This document shows, piece by piece, positions 18,316-26,823 of a stretch of 64,000 nt of DNA. The notes under the pieces are model-generated. The model was given only the letters and a program-made list of their open reading frames with translations, did no database searches and was not told where the DNA came from. Origin of the DNA: Tessaracoccus defluvii. GTDB lineage: Bacteria; Actinomycetota; Actinomycetes; Propionibacteriales; Propionibacteriaceae. A program made the translations under genes and the position numbers. The stretch lies in assembly GCF_014489575.1 (NCBI RefSeq), contig NZ_CP060789.1:2170001-2234000 (forward strand), read 5' to 3'. Within the stretch, counting starts at the first letter, position 1; each line of letters begins with the position of its first letter.

Positions 18316-18637
18316 ATGGAAGTAGCCCACTCCACGCCACCCGCTCCCGGCATGGTCGTCCCTCGGCTTCGGCCTGGTCTCGCTCGTCGCGCTGGCCTGG
18401 CCGCTCCTGTTGAGCCGCACCGCGCCGTCGGGTGAGGAGGGCGAGGTGACGGAATCCAACTCGCAGCTGCTGCCCATGACGTCGATCGCCTTCTCGCTGG
18501 CGGGGCTCGCGCTCGCTGTGTACGCCCTCAAGCGCAGCGATCGGCACAGGTCGGTGTGGGTGGGGCTGGTCACGGGCGGCGTGACGGTCGCGTTCTGGCT
18601 GTGCTTCCTGATCGCCCACATCGTCTCCCCGGCCTGA
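18316..18637 (+). pseudogene. Small membrane protein, apparently frameshifted near its start
   Basis: From about 18353 the frame encodes two or three hydrophobic segments (LGFGLVSLVALAWPLLL, IAFSLAGLALAVYAL, LVTGGVTVAFWLCFLIAHIV), a typical small actinobacterial membrane protein of about 105 residues. That frame has a stop at 18323 and no ATG/GTG before TTG 18410, while ATG 18316 opens the neighbouring frame, so an indel near 18340-18353 is likely. If TTG 18410 is used instead, the first hydrophobic segment is lost. No family recognised. Confidence 0.45.
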
Positions 18638-18661
18638 GCCGCCCCAGCTGCTCGTAGTAGG

Positions 18662-18690
18662 TTGACCGGCTAACTAGTCAGGCGTACGAT
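18662..18690 (+). promoter_or_regulatory. Promoter of the padR-like operon
   Basis: TTGACC and TACGAT are separated by exactly 17 bp, and the -10 ends 6 bp before the ATG at 18697, which suggests a leaderless transcript. The spacer contains GGCTAACTAGTC, a near-palindrome where PadR could bind. Confidence 0.65.
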
Positions 18691-18696
18691 CTAGGT

Positions 18697-19050
18697 ATGG
18701 AATCTGACATCGCATGGCCGAGCGAGTGGCTGCGCGGGGTCCTAGGTGTGTGCGTGTTGCGGATCCTCGCCGACGGACCCACTTACGGCTACGAGGTCGC
18801 CGCGCGGCTCGCCGCCGCCGGCCTCGGCACGGTCAAGGGCGGAACGCTGTACCCGCTGCTCGGCCGCTTCGAGGATGCTGGCTGGGTCGAGATCGAATGG
18901 CGTCCCGGCGAGGGCGGCCCCGGGCGCAAGTACTACAGCCTTACGCCCATCGGCCGAGCCGCGGCTGCTGATGAAGCCGCCCGCTGGGTCCACTTCACCG
19001 ACACCACCCGACTCCTCACCGACTCACTCGTCGACCCCAGGAAGGCCTGA
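18697..19050 (+). CDS. PadR-family transcriptional regulator
   Basis: A 117-residue regulator with the PadR winged helix: LGVCVLRILADGPTYGYEVAARL at 17-39, GTVKGGTLYPLLGRFEDAGWVEIEW at 44-68, and the wing GGPGRKYYSLTPIGR. PadR proteins repress a neighbouring, often membrane-located, gene and release DNA on binding a toxic ligand. The next gene starts 1 bp after the stop and encodes a membrane protein, which matches the common PadR plus DUF1700/DUF1129-like arrangement. Likely autoregulated through the promoter at 18662. Confidence 0.93.
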   Translation: MESDIAWPSEWLRGVLGVCVLRILADGPTYGYEVAARLAAAGLGTVKGGTLYPLLGRFEDAGWVEIEWRPGEGGPGRKYYSLTPIGRAAAADEAARWVHFTDTTRLLTDSLVDPRKA

Positions 19051-19051
19051 C

Positions 19052-19765
19052 ATGACCGAGATCACCACCCCGCACATCGACAAGCGCTGGCGCGACGACT
19101 TCATCATCGCCATGAGGATGCAGGACGCGACTGGCGAGCAGATCGGCGATGCCCTGGCCACCGTCGACGCGCACTGCGCTGAATCCGGCGAGTCCGCGGA
19201 AGGGGCATTCGGTGACGCGACGGGCTACGCGACAACGCTGGTTCCCGAGCCCGCCGCAGGATCTCGGCTCGGATCGTCGTTCGTGGTGGGTGCGCTCATG
19301 GGTCTGCTCGGGCTCCTGATGGTTCCACGCGCCGTCGACGACTGGGCGGCCGGCACGCAGTTCGCCGTCACGCTCGGCGACATGGTGGCGCTCGCCGTCG
19401 TCCTCGGACTGACCAGCACCGTCATGGCCCTCCCCCGGCACGTACTCCCGTGGCTCGCCAAGGCCAGGTACTCCGTGGTGGGCCTTCTGGGCGCGGCACT
19501 CATGGCGCTTCTCGTGCTAGCGATGCTGTTCCTGACCGACGTGGTGGCGGAGCTTGACTGGCGTCTCGCGCTCGCGGTGGGCGTCGGGCTGCTGGTGGCC
19601 AGCGTGGTCTTGACGTGGCGCGACCTCGCCACCCCGGACCCCGTGGCCGACCCTCGCTCCCCCGACTCCCCACCCCGTCGCACCCAGTGGCTGGCGGCGC
19701 TGATGTTCCCGATCCTGACCCTCCTGGTCCTTGGGATCGACGCCCTGTTCCGGTTGGTCTTCTGA
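19052..19765 (+). CDS. PadR-linked membrane protein of unknown function
   Basis: A 237-residue protein. A soluble N-terminal part of about 70 residues (DDFIIAMRMQDATGEQIGDALATVDAHC) resembles the helical head seen in PadR-associated membrane proteins. Five to six hydrophobic segments follow, from SFVVGALMGLLGLLMV to WLAALMFPILTLLVLGIDALF. It is co-transcribed with the PadR regulator, so it is probably the regulated partner. Start ATG 19052, 1 bp after the padR stop. Confidence 0.8.
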   Translation: MTEITTPHIDKRWRDDFIIAMRMQDATGEQIGDALATVDAHCAESGESAEGAFGDATGYATTLVPEPAAGSRLGSSFVVGALMGLLGLLMVPRAVDDWAAGTQFAVTLGDMVALAVVLGLTSTVMALPRHVLPWLAKARYSVVGLLGAALMALLVLAMLFLTDVVAELDWRLALAVGVGLLVASVVLTWRDLATPDPVADPRSPDSPPRRTQWLAALMFPILTLLVLGIDALFRLVF

Positions 19766-19900
19766 CCCGCTGTTTCCCAAGGAGGATCCACGAGCGAATG
19801 CTAGAGCGTTCTCGTGCAGCGACGTCCCAGCTGAGGAGCCGTTCCTTGTTGAGAGAGAGGAAGTTGATGCCAGGGCCAGCGTCAATGATCGGCCGCGTCA

Positions 19901-20716
19901 CTACACCGAGTCCGCATCGTCCAAGCCGCTGAGGTCCACCTCGACGTCCGGCAGGTCCGAGCTGGCGATCCCCGCCGGGTCATGTTCGACGGGAGCGATC
20001 CCGGCCTCGGCGAGTTCTCGAACCACCGACCCGACGGGCAGACCGCGCAGTGCAGCGATCTGCCGGGCTGTCACGACCCCTTCTGCATAGCCATTGATCG
20101 CCCGGGCAACCAGCCGCTGAGGCGCCCGCACGCGATCCGAGTCGTCCTGCAGGGAAGCGTAGTAGTCGCCCCACCCGAAGCGGGTTGCGAGGGCTGGGGT
20201 GTAGAGGTTCATCCACGCCTCGCACATCTCGGCGGTGATGTAACCCGCCTGCCGTAGGGCAATTGCCGCGATGGCTGGCGACACCAGAAACCGCTGAACC
20301 ACATCAGAGAGGTCAGCCTCAGTGGTGACTTTCCGGTCGCCTAAGAACTCCGCGATAGCTTCGGTTGGGATGAGGAGGTGACGGGCGAAGGCGTCCGCGC
20401 GCTTCTCTTCGAACGGACGGCCACCCGGGGGAACGTCCCAGTCCTGGAAAGTCAGGTGCCCAAGCTCGTGCGCCAGAGTAGAGCGTTGCCGCATCGGGTT
20501 TCGGGTTCGGGCGACGCCGATGAACACCCGGTCTCTGGCGGGGTCGCGCATGGTCAGGCCGTGTTCGTCGGGTCCGACGTCAAGGACGGCAACATCGAGT
20601 TCGGTGGTCTGCTCGATCAGGGCAACAAGGTCGCCCAGAGGCTGGATTCCGAGACGGTGCGCACGACGGAACTCCCCGGCCGCCTCAGCTGCCTGATGTT
20701 CGATGTCGGAGGCCAT
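19901..20716 (-). CDS. ImmA/IrrE-family metallo-endopeptidase
   Basis: A 271-residue protein with the zinc protease motif HELGH in STLAHELGHLTFQDW near residue 83, and a downstream Glu-rich helix EEKRADAFARHLLIP near 110 supplying the third ligand. ImmA/IrrE proteases cleave a partner XRE repressor to switch on mobile-element or stress genes. The partner is encoded directly upstream: its TGA stop overlaps this ATG (TGATG). The C-terminal 100 residues (helical, TARQIAALRGLPVGSVVRELAEAG) may bind the repressor. Start ATG 20716. Confidence 0.9.
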   Translation of the reverse strand: MASDIEHQAAEAAGEFRRAHRLGIQPLGDLVALIEQTTELDVAVLDVGPDEHGLTMRDPARDRVFIGVARTRNPMRQRSTLAHELGHLTFQDWDVPPGGRPFEEKRADAFARHLLIPTEAIAEFLGDRKVTTEADLSDVVQRFLVSPAIAAIALRQAGYITAEMCEAWMNLYTPALATRFGWGDYYASLQDDSDRVRAPQRLVARAINGYAEGVVTARQIAALRGLPVGSVVRELAEAGIAPVEHDPAGIASSDLPDVEVDLSGLDDADSV

Positions 20717-21060
20717 CACTGCGCCGCAATGGCCTGGTCGTCGAGGTAGGCGTCGAGTTCCATGAAGTGCAGGAGCCGCTGCCGCATCGAATCCATGTCT
20801 GCGCCGTTGGTGGCGCGGGCCGCGCACTGCACGCGGTCAGCCACCGCCGATCCGGTGAGCTGGGCGACGGTGCAGCCAGCGGCGTCGGCGATCAGCAGGA
20901 TCTCGGTCATCTTCGCCGCGCGGGCGCCGGTAAGGATGCGATTCAGGGTGGGCTGCGAGATACCGGTCTGATCCGCCAGCGCACGCTGGGACAGCCCTGC
21001 AGCAGCAAGGGCGCCTCGGATCGTCGCCGTCATGTCCTCCATCACCAGCTCCTGAATCAT
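20716..21060 (-). CDS. XRE-family repressor paired with the ImmA/IrrE protease
   Basis: A 114-residue protein with a Cro/C1 helix-turn-helix: GLSQRALADQTGISQPTLNRILTG at about residues 22-46. The rest is a short helical tail. It shares a stop/start overlap with the ImmA/IrrE gene downstream, the usual repressor-protease pairing. The GAATCA...TGATTC inverted repeat overlaps the start codon, fitting autorepression. ATG 21060 is used here; internal Mets at codons 7 and 10 are possible. Confidence 0.88.
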   Translation of the reverse strand: MIQELVMEDMTATIRGALAAAGLSQRALADQTGISQPTLNRILTGARAAKMTEILLIADAAGCTVAQLTGSAVADRVQCAARATNGADMDSMRQRLLHFMELDAYLDDQAIAAQ

Positions 21061-21077
21061 TTCTCGGAAATTGATTC
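21054..21077. promoter_or_regulatory. Inverted repeat over the XRE start codon (putative operator)
   Basis: GAATCA at 21054-21059 and TGATTC at 21072-21077 form a 6-bp inverted repeat around an AT-rich centre, overlapping the start codon of the XRE gene. Confidence 0.45.
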
Positions 21078-21179
21078 AATCCTAGCTCAAGGCTGGTTCC
21101 AGACCAGCTCCAGGCTCTCCGACTCTCGCCGGGCGCAACCGAGGCTGACCTGCGCCAGTCAGCCACTGGGTGGGGCTAC

Positions 21180-21353
21180 CTACCGCTTGAACCACTCGCG
21201 CACCTGAGCGGCCTGCTCAGGCGTGAGGCGCCGGCGGTCGTAGGGGACTGACTGCCAGCCCTGGTCCCGCAGCCATGCCTGGACGGTCTTGACGCTGGCA
21301 CCGAGTTCGACTGCCAACTGCTCGGGTGTGACTGTGTGATGCGGCTCGGCCAT
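21180..21353 (-). CDS. Small helix-turn-helix DNA-binding protein
   Basis: A 57-residue protein. TPEQLAVELGASVKTVQAWL at residues 9-28 is a MerR/excisionase-like helix-turn-helix, and RRLTPEQAAQVREWFKR forms a C-terminal helix. It starts at ATG 21353. It is similar to the small excisionase-like proteins of mobile elements, but no integrase is nearby. Unlinked to the genes on either side. Confidence 0.6.
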   Translation of the reverse strand: MAEPHHTVTPEQLAVELGASVKTVQAWLRDQGWQSVPYDRRRLTPEQAAQVREWFKR

Positions 21354-21400
21354 GCCGCGAGACTACTCAGCCCGAAGCCCGCAGGAGGACCAGCTGGCCG

Positions 21401-21482
21401 GGCTAGGGTGAGAGGAGGTCGACTGCTACGGGGGGACCGCGGTGAGGGTAAGCACCATTCTGGATCACATCGATGACGGCGG
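21401..21482 (+). repeat. 82-bp duplicate of the DUF262 gene start (copy 1)
   Basis: Runs from GGCTAGGGTGAG to GATGACGGCGG and is nearly identical to 26744-26823, with a few substitutions and small indels before the GTG. From the GTG onward (41 bp) the two copies are identical. Confidence 0.9.
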
Positions 21483-22152
21483 CGCCGCGCTGCTCGAGAC
21501 GGCTCTCCAGATGGCCAGCGTCAAGCCCGCAAACACCGTCAGGTTCGCCTGGTGGGGCGCCGAGGAGTCCGGCCTGCTCGGCTCCGAGCACTACGTGGCC
21601 GGCCTCACGCCCGCTGAGGCCGCCCGCATCGCCCTCTACCTCAACTTCGACATGGTGGCCTCCCCCAACTACATCTTCGGCGTCTACGACGGAGACAACT
21701 CCAGCGGCACCGCACCCGTCTCCATCCCCGCGGGCTCGGACAAGATCGAGGACGTCTTCGAGCGCTACTACGCCGGCCGGGGCGAGCCCTACCAGGACTC
21801 GACGTTCTCGGGCGGCTCCGACTACGGGCCCTTCATCGCGGTCGGCATCCCGGCCGGCGGACTGTTCACCGGCGCAGAGGGCCTCAAGACGGCCCAGGAG
21901 GTCGCGACCTACGGCGGCACCGCGGGCATCGCGTACGACCCCTGCTACCACCAAGCCTGCGACACGATAGACAACGTCAGCCACCATGCCCTCGACGTGA
22001 ACTCGGACGCCGTCGCCACGGCCGTGCTCACCTTCGCCATCGACACCACACTGGTCAACGGCGTTGCCGGTAAGCCCGGGAACCGCCTCGGCCAGCTCCG
22101 CCCGTACAACCCCACCACGGTCGACCCCATGGCCGATCGCTACAGCAGCTGA
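21442..22152 (+). pseudogene. M28-family aminopeptidase fragment fused to the start of a DUF262 gene
   Basis: The first 14 codons and about 40 bp upstream are a near-copy of the start of the DUF262 gene at 26783. From residue 15 the protein is the C-terminal part of an M28 zinc aminopeptidase: ASVKPANTVRFAWWGAEESG with the paired Glu, NFDMVASPN, GGSDYGPF and the His in CYHQACDT. The N-terminal part holding the first His and Asp zinc ligands is missing, so the enzyme should be dead. The fusion arose by recombination at or near the junction at 21482. Confidence 0.8.
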
Positions 22153-22856
22153 CCCACCGCACACAGGGCCGGCTGCCCCAGGTGGGGGCTCTCGCCCCAG
22201 ACAGCCAGCCCTGCACGACGCCTACCCACGGACGGGATCCAGAACCGGACCCACCTCCGGCGAGCGCTGATCCACCCGTCGCGGGGGAGCCCGATGAACG
22301 CGATGCCGAAGCACACCAGCGCCTCCACATACGCAGGATGCGCCCAAGGACTGCCCGACACTCCGATCAGGATCGTCAGCAGCAGGGCGGGAAGAATGGC
22401 GACGAGCGTCCACGCCGGCAGCCTCATGTCCGACCGAGGGAGCAACGAGAACCCCAGCGCGATGCTTCCCACGAACATCAGCAGGAACGAGACGGTGGCT
22501 ACTGCCCCGTAGAGGCCGTCACCGTCGAGCATCTCACCGGTCGCCGCCGACACCGCCGTGTTGGTCAGCATGCCGGCCGCCAGGATGAGGAAGACGACGA
22601 TCAACGCCAGGCGGATGATCCGCCGGAGCCGGCTGCCGTCGTCGACCCGTCGCCCGTATGCGTGCAGTACCCCGGCGAACGCGAGGTAGGCCAGCCCGTG
22701 CACCAACCCGGAGACCAGGTACAGGGGGTTGACGCCGAATTCGTCGCTGGCAGCGCTGTAGCTCCCGGTCAACGCGAAGGTGGCCGCGTCGTTGATGGCG
22801 ATGGCCGAGAGGCCGGCTGCGCCGGCAAGCGCCGCGATCGTCAAGATCTTGGACAT
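22140..22856 (-). CDS. Membrane protein of unknown function (DUF4386-like topology)
   Basis: A 238-residue protein with about six transmembrane segments, from LTIAALAGAAGLSAIAI through LYLVSGLVHGLAYLAFAGVLHAY, LALIVVFLILAAGML, VATVSFLLMFVGSIALGF and WTLVAILPALLLTILIGV to VEALVCFGIAFIGL. The tail after residue 195 (RRRWVRFWIPSVGRRR) is basic and not obviously conserved, so the true end may have been lost. It overlaps the M28 fragment tail to tail by 13 bp. No family is certain. Confidence 0.6.
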   Translation of the reverse strand: MSKILTIAALAGAAGLSAIAINDAATFALTGSYSAASDEFGVNPLYLVSGLVHGLAYLAFAGVLHAYGRRVDDGSRLRRIIRLALIVVFLILAAGMLTNTAVSAATGEMLDGDGLYGAVATVSFLLMFVGSIALGFSLLPRSDMRLPAWTLVAILPALLLTILIGVSGSPWAHPAYVEALVCFGIAFIGLPRDGWISARRRWVRFWIPSVGRRRAGLAVWGESPHLGQPALCAVGQLL

Positions 22857-22919
22857 GAGACCTCCTAGGTCTTCGAGGGCTTCCGTCGAGCCCGTTGAAG
22901 CCAGGCTGCCGTCGGCGGG

Positions 22920-23369
22920 GTGACGGTGATCGGACGGCTGGCCCAAGCCGTCCCGTCCGCGCGGTGTCTGGTGCTCACGACGTTCGACGTGGACGATTAC
23001 GTGCTCGGCGCCCTCAGAGCTGGCGCGGCGGGATTCCTCATCAAGACCACCCCGCCGCGCGAACTCATCAGGGCAGTGAAGGACTGTGCCGCTGGCGGAT
23101 CCGCGCTGGGGCCGAGCATCGTCAGGAGGCTGGTGGCCACCTACGTCGGGGTGGTGAAGCAGCCGGTGCCTGAACTGGAGCGGTTGACTGAGCGGGAGCG
23201 CGACGTGCTCGTCGTGATGGCGAAGGGCCTGTCCAACGCCGAGATCGGACTGGAGCTGTACCTGACCGAGAACACGGTGCGCACGCACGTGGCGCACATC
23301 CTGGCGAAGCTCGGGGTGCGCGACCGCGTGCAGGCGGTGATCCTGGCGCACCGGGCCGGGCTTGGCTAG
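22920..23369 (+). pseudogene. NarL/LuxR-type response regulator lacking the first half of its receiver domain
   Basis: Residues 1-60 are the second half of a receiver domain (ARCLVLTTFDVDDYVLGALRAGAAGFLIKTTPPRELIRAV, with the Thr and Lys of the switch region). A LuxR helix-turn-helix follows (LTERERDVLVVMAKGLSNAEIG...ENTVRTHVAHILAKL). The phospho-acceptor Asp and the first 50-60 residues are absent. GTG 22920 is just the first start in the surviving frame. No sensor kinase is nearby. A truncated relic in a region of broken genes. Confidence 0.75.
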
Positions 23370-23536
23370 GTGCGCTGAAGTCTCGATGACGGAGGGCTCC
23401 TAGCGTCTGGAAGAACTGCATGCAGTTCATCAATGACTGTGCACCCGCTGGCGAGCAGTGGCGGGCTCGGATCTCGACGTCGGCGTGGTGGACAAATGAT
23501 TAGGATCAAGGTGACTGAAACCTAGAGAGGTGCGAC

Positions 23537-24994
23537 GTGGCACGCGACGGGCGATTCGAACGACCATTGGCCCCCTACAGCTGCCCGCGATGCGGGTGGG
23601 CCGGGCCGGGCATGGACCTCACGATCGGATCCGTGAGTCAGTACCTCATCGAGTTCTGCTGCCCGGAGTGTGAGAGGGCGCTCGGGGGGTTCTCCAATCC
23701 CCTCGTCGGTGAGATTCACGATCCCGATCCGTCCTGGAGCACCATCGCCACCGGCGACCTGCGCACCCAGGAGACGAGGTGGCGAGAGCTGCTCTCCGCG
23801 CGCACAACCCCGTGGCGGGATTCATCCGCCTCCGACACCGACCCTGTCCATGCGTCGCTCCAGGTCAGGACCGACAGTCGCGGGACCTGGCTGGTCATCG
23901 ATGCGAACGGCAGCGAGATCTTCCGTGAACTCGCCGCCGAGGACGACATTGAACCCGCGCCGCGGCTCCTGGCGTATCTCCACGCCCGCTACGGCGACCG
24001 TCTGAGGTCGTTCGATCCGTGGCGTGCGTTCGACTTCCTCGCCGGCGACAGCCTCAGCGCGACCGCCCGGATCATGGCCCTGCTTCAGACCCTTCCTGAG
24101 CGCGACGGCGCCGCCGCCGATCGACGCTCGCTCGGCGATCCTCCACCGCCGAACGCCAGCCCGATGACGCGTCTGGAGTGGCGCGCCAAGCACGGCGACT
24201 CCGACGCGATGTACTGGCTGGGCACGGAACTGCAGGAACGCGACCCTGACACCGCGCGCAGGTGGCTCGAAGAGGCCGCCGACCTCGGCAACCCGAACGC
24301 GATGTTCGCGCTCGGCTCGTTCTACCGTTTCTCGGACCTGGATGCCTCGCGCGACTGGCTCGAGAAGGCAGCCGCCCACGGGGACCCGGGCGCCATGTCA
24401 AACCTGGGGCTCCTACTCCAGGATTCCGACCCCCAGGCCGCCGACGACTGGGCGGAGGCGGCGGCTGTCAAAGGCGACACCGACGCCGCGTTCAACCGCG
24501 GCGCGATGCTGACGCGCCTCAACCAACCGCATGCAGCCCGCGCGTGGTTCGAACGCGCAGCAGCCGGGGGCGATGGCCGCGCCGCATACAACCTCGGCCT
24601 GATGGTTGTGGAGTCCGACCCGAGCAGCGCACGCACCTGGTTCGAAAGAGGAGCCCGTCTCGGCTGCGTCGAAGCGATGGCGCATCTCGGGTATCTGCTG
24701 ATGGAGGAGTCGCCAGCCAAGGCCATGAAGTGGCTCGAGCGCGCCGCGGATGCCGGCGATCGGGACGCCATGGTCAACTGCGGTGTGCTCTCGCAGAGAC
24801 TCGCCGAATCCTGGTTCAAGAAGGCCGCTGCAGCCGGTGACACCGGAGCCCTCGCGAACCTCGCCTACCTGCTGCGCGGCCTAAGACCCGATGACTCGAG
24901 GCAGTGGGCACAGCGGGCAGTCGACTCCACTGACCCAGAGCTCGACGACACCCTCGACATCCTGTTCCCGGACGCAGAACCCAAGATGAGTTGA
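23537..24994 (+). CDS. Zinc-ribbon protein with Sel1/TPR-like repeats
   Basis: A 485-residue protein. Residues 16-45 hold two Cys pairs (CPRC and CCPEC), a zinc ribbon. About 90 residues of unknown structure follow, then from about 215 a run of seven or eight Sel1-type helical repeats of about 30 residues each, with consensus ...A..LG.L....D...A..W.EKAA..GD. (ARRWLEEAADLGNPNAMFALG is one). Sel1 repeats mediate protein contacts. The start is GTG 23537 behind GAGAGG. Not in an operon. Role unknown. Confidence 0.8.
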   Translation: MARDGRFERPLAPYSCPRCGWAGPGMDLTIGSVSQYLIEFCCPECERALGGFSNPLVGEIHDPDPSWSTIATGDLRTQETRWRELLSARTTPWRDSSASDTDPVHASLQVRTDSRGTWLVIDANGSEIFRELAAEDDIEPAPRLLAYLHARYGDRLRSFDPWRAFDFLAGDSLSATARIMALLQTLPERDGAAADRRSLGDPPPPNASPMTRLEWRAKHGDSDAMYWLGTELQERDPDTARRWLEEAADLGNPNAMFALGSFYRFSDLDASRDWLEKAAAHGDPGAMSNLGLLLQDSDPQAADDWAEAAAVKGDTDAAFNRGAMLTRLNQPHAARAWFERAAAGGDGRAAYNLGLMVVESDPSSARTWFERGARLGCVEAMAHLGYLLMEESPAKAMKWLERAADAGDRDAMVNCGVLSQRLAESWFKKAAAAGDTGALANLAYLLRGLRPDDSRQWAQRAVDSTDPELDDTLDILFPDAEPKMS

Positions 24995-25129
24995 GTCTGC
25001 ACCCGGGTCGCTGCTACAGCCGCGAGCGGCGCGGCCGCGTGGCTCAACCCGGTCCTGATCGTTCTCGCACGGGACGCCGTCAACGTCGAGATGCTCGCGA
25101 CAGCGGTGCTCTCCCACACAGTGAGGAGA

Positions 25130-25678
25130 TCAATCGACCTGCGGGTCGGGTGAAGCCTGCGCCCGTTCCATCAACAGCAGGTCCGGCGCAACTCGGCCCA
25201 CGATCCGGGCCACATCCTCGCTCGGGACGGCGCGCCACAGCACCTGACGCGCCTCGACGTACTTGGTCGTCGGGGGTTTCCCGGTCCGCGCAGCCAGAGC
25301 AGCGACCCGGTCCGGTCGCGAGTTGTGGGCGTTGTCGGCGATCTTGACCAGCGTCGCGTCGTACGACGTCGTGATCCGTGCGATGACCTCGGCATAGGGC
25401 ATGCCCGCGTGAAGGTTATTGGACACCAGGGCCAGAACCGCCAGAGCACGTTCGGACACGCCGTCGCCGCGCAACGACTCCAGCGTGATCCCCTCACCGT
25501 CCTCAACCGCGTCGTGCAGCATGGCGGCGATCTGGAGCTCGAGATCGTAGTCGGCCAGTCCGTCCGCGACCGCCAGGACGTGCTCCATGTAGTCCACGCC
25601 GAGCTTGTCGACCTGCCCCGTATGCGCTGCCACAGCTAACGCGTGAGCGTCCTCGAGAGTGAACTGTCTGCTGACCAT
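25130..25678 (-). CDS. HD-domain hydrolase (SpoT/Mesh1-like, putative (p)ppGpp hydrolase)
   Basis: A 182-residue protein with the HD metal site in order: the His of AAHTGQVDKLG, YMEHV, the doublet AAMLHDAVED near 53-62 and KIADNAHNS near 112. These match the hydrolase half of RelA/SpoT and the small Mesh1-like hydrolases, which remove pyrophosphate from (p)ppGpp. A synthetase domain is absent. Substrate not shown by the sequence; other nucleotide substrates are possible. Single gene on the minus strand. Confidence 0.8.
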   Translation of the reverse strand: MVSRQFTLEDAHALAVAAHTGQVDKLGVDYMEHVLAVADGLADYDLELQIAAMLHDAVEDGEGITLESLRGDGVSERALAVLALVSNNLHAGMPYAEVIARITTSYDATLVKIADNAHNSRPDRVAALAARTGKPPTTKYVEARQVLWRAVPSEDVARIVGRVAPDLLLMERAQASPDPQVD

Positions 25679-25924
25679 GAATCAACCTTCCTCCGGCAAG
25701 TCAATCAGACAGACCGTTCGGCGAGAACGACCAGCCAGGATTCGATACCCGGACTCGACACCCAAGGGACGCTCGGAAGCCGCAACTGTCAAGCGGGCCC
25801 TCGACGCTGGGATCTGACGCCGAAATCTTCGGTGAACTGTCTGAGGAGACTCGCCTCTAGCGGTGCGGCGTCTTCGTCAGCAGTGGTACGCCAAGCCACC
25901 AACAGCTCATCCCTGTGCGGCAGA

Positions 25925-26317
25925 TCAGTGCGTTCGGTGGAGCAGGTGCACCTTGGCGTGGTGGCCGCCGCTGTCGAGCTTCGCGACACAGGTGTACAGC
26001 GGTGCATCCAGCGCCTCGGCCAGAGCGAGGTACGCGGCGTCGTAGCTCGTGTACTGGTGACGCAACTGCCAGATCCGATCAGCCAATGGTGAGACCTCGT
26101 AGCGATTGATGGCGAACGCGAAGTGGTCACGGCGAACCTCCTCCGCGACAGCGGGAACGAGTTTGCCGCCCAGGAGCAAGCCCCGGAGCACGGACAACAC
26201 CTCGACGTCGAGCAGGTGCGGCGCGTGCACGTCGCCGGTGAGAGCATCCAAGAGCTCGTCGGCGACCTCGCTGCCGATCAGCGCCTCGACCATCGCGGAG
26301 GCGTCTAGCACGATCAC
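25925..26317 (-). CDS. VapC-family PIN-domain toxin
   Basis: A 130-residue PIN ribonuclease: the first Asp in IVLDASAMVEAL at residue 5, the acid in DVEVLSVLRGLLLG near 38, and YTSYDAAYLALAEALDAPLYT near 92-112 with the third and fourth acidic positions. VapC toxins cut tRNA or rRNA. GTG 26317 overlaps the antitoxin stop by 4 bp (GTGA), typical of vapBC. The stretch left of it (25690-25924) has protein-like codon use in another frame but no identifiable gene. Confidence 0.9.
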   Translation of the reverse strand: MIVLDASAMVEALIGSEVADELLDALTGDVHAPHLLDVEVLSVLRGLLLGGKLVPAVAEEVRRDHFAFAINRYEVSPLADRIWQLRHQYTSYDAAYLALAEALDAPLYTCVAKLDSGGHHAKVHLLHRTH

Positions 26318-26541
26318 CGGCGGCCGGCCTGCACGGCTGCGACGATGTCGTCGGAGCTGGGCCCACTGGAGCGGTCCCGCGCCCTGAGCCGAGCAACGAT
26401 CTGCTCGTTGGTGGGTCGTGTGGCGATCTTGGCCAACTCGGCGGCGACGTAGGCCGACAACGACATGCCTTCCGCCGCCGCCCGTTCCTTCAAGGTAGCG
26501 GCGACATCGTCGGAGACGTCGCGGATATACAGGGTCGTCAT
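26314..26541 (-). CDS. VapB-type ribbon-helix-helix antitoxin
   Basis: A 75-residue protein: a ribbon-helix-helix N-terminus (TTLYIRDVSDDVAATLKERAA, then GMSLSAYVAAELAKIA) and a flexible C-terminus (SSDDIVAAVQAGRR) that should block the VapC active site. Coupled to vapC by a GTGA overlap. Confidence 0.9.
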   Translation of the reverse strand: MTTLYIRDVSDDVAATLKERAAAEGMSLSAYVAAELAKIATRPTNEQIVARLRARDRSSGPSSDDIVAAVQAGRR

Positions 26542-26743
26542 GACACGATGCTAGCACTCTGCAAGCAGCGCAATCAACACGACCCACCCTCTCACCGCGG
26601 CAATCGACGGCGTGCCGTACCCTGCGTTGGCGCCGCGCTTCGCCTCCAGCCATCCTCCGACCCCCGCCGTCGTCGACAGGTACGTAGACGTCGCCGCCCT
26701 CGGCCTTCACCACCGCATGGACAATGACCATCACCTCACCCAA

Positions 26744-26823
26744 GGCTAGGGTGAGCGGAGATCGACTGCTACGGGGGACGCGGTGAGGGTAAGCACCATT
26801 CTGGATCACATCGATGACGGCGG
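26744..26823 (+). repeat. 80-bp start region of the DUF262 gene (copy 2, presumed source)
   Basis: Contains the upstream region, GGGGGACG ribosome site, GTG start and first 13 codons of the DUF262 gene. The second copy is at 21401-21482, fused to a peptidase fragment. Confidence 0.9.
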
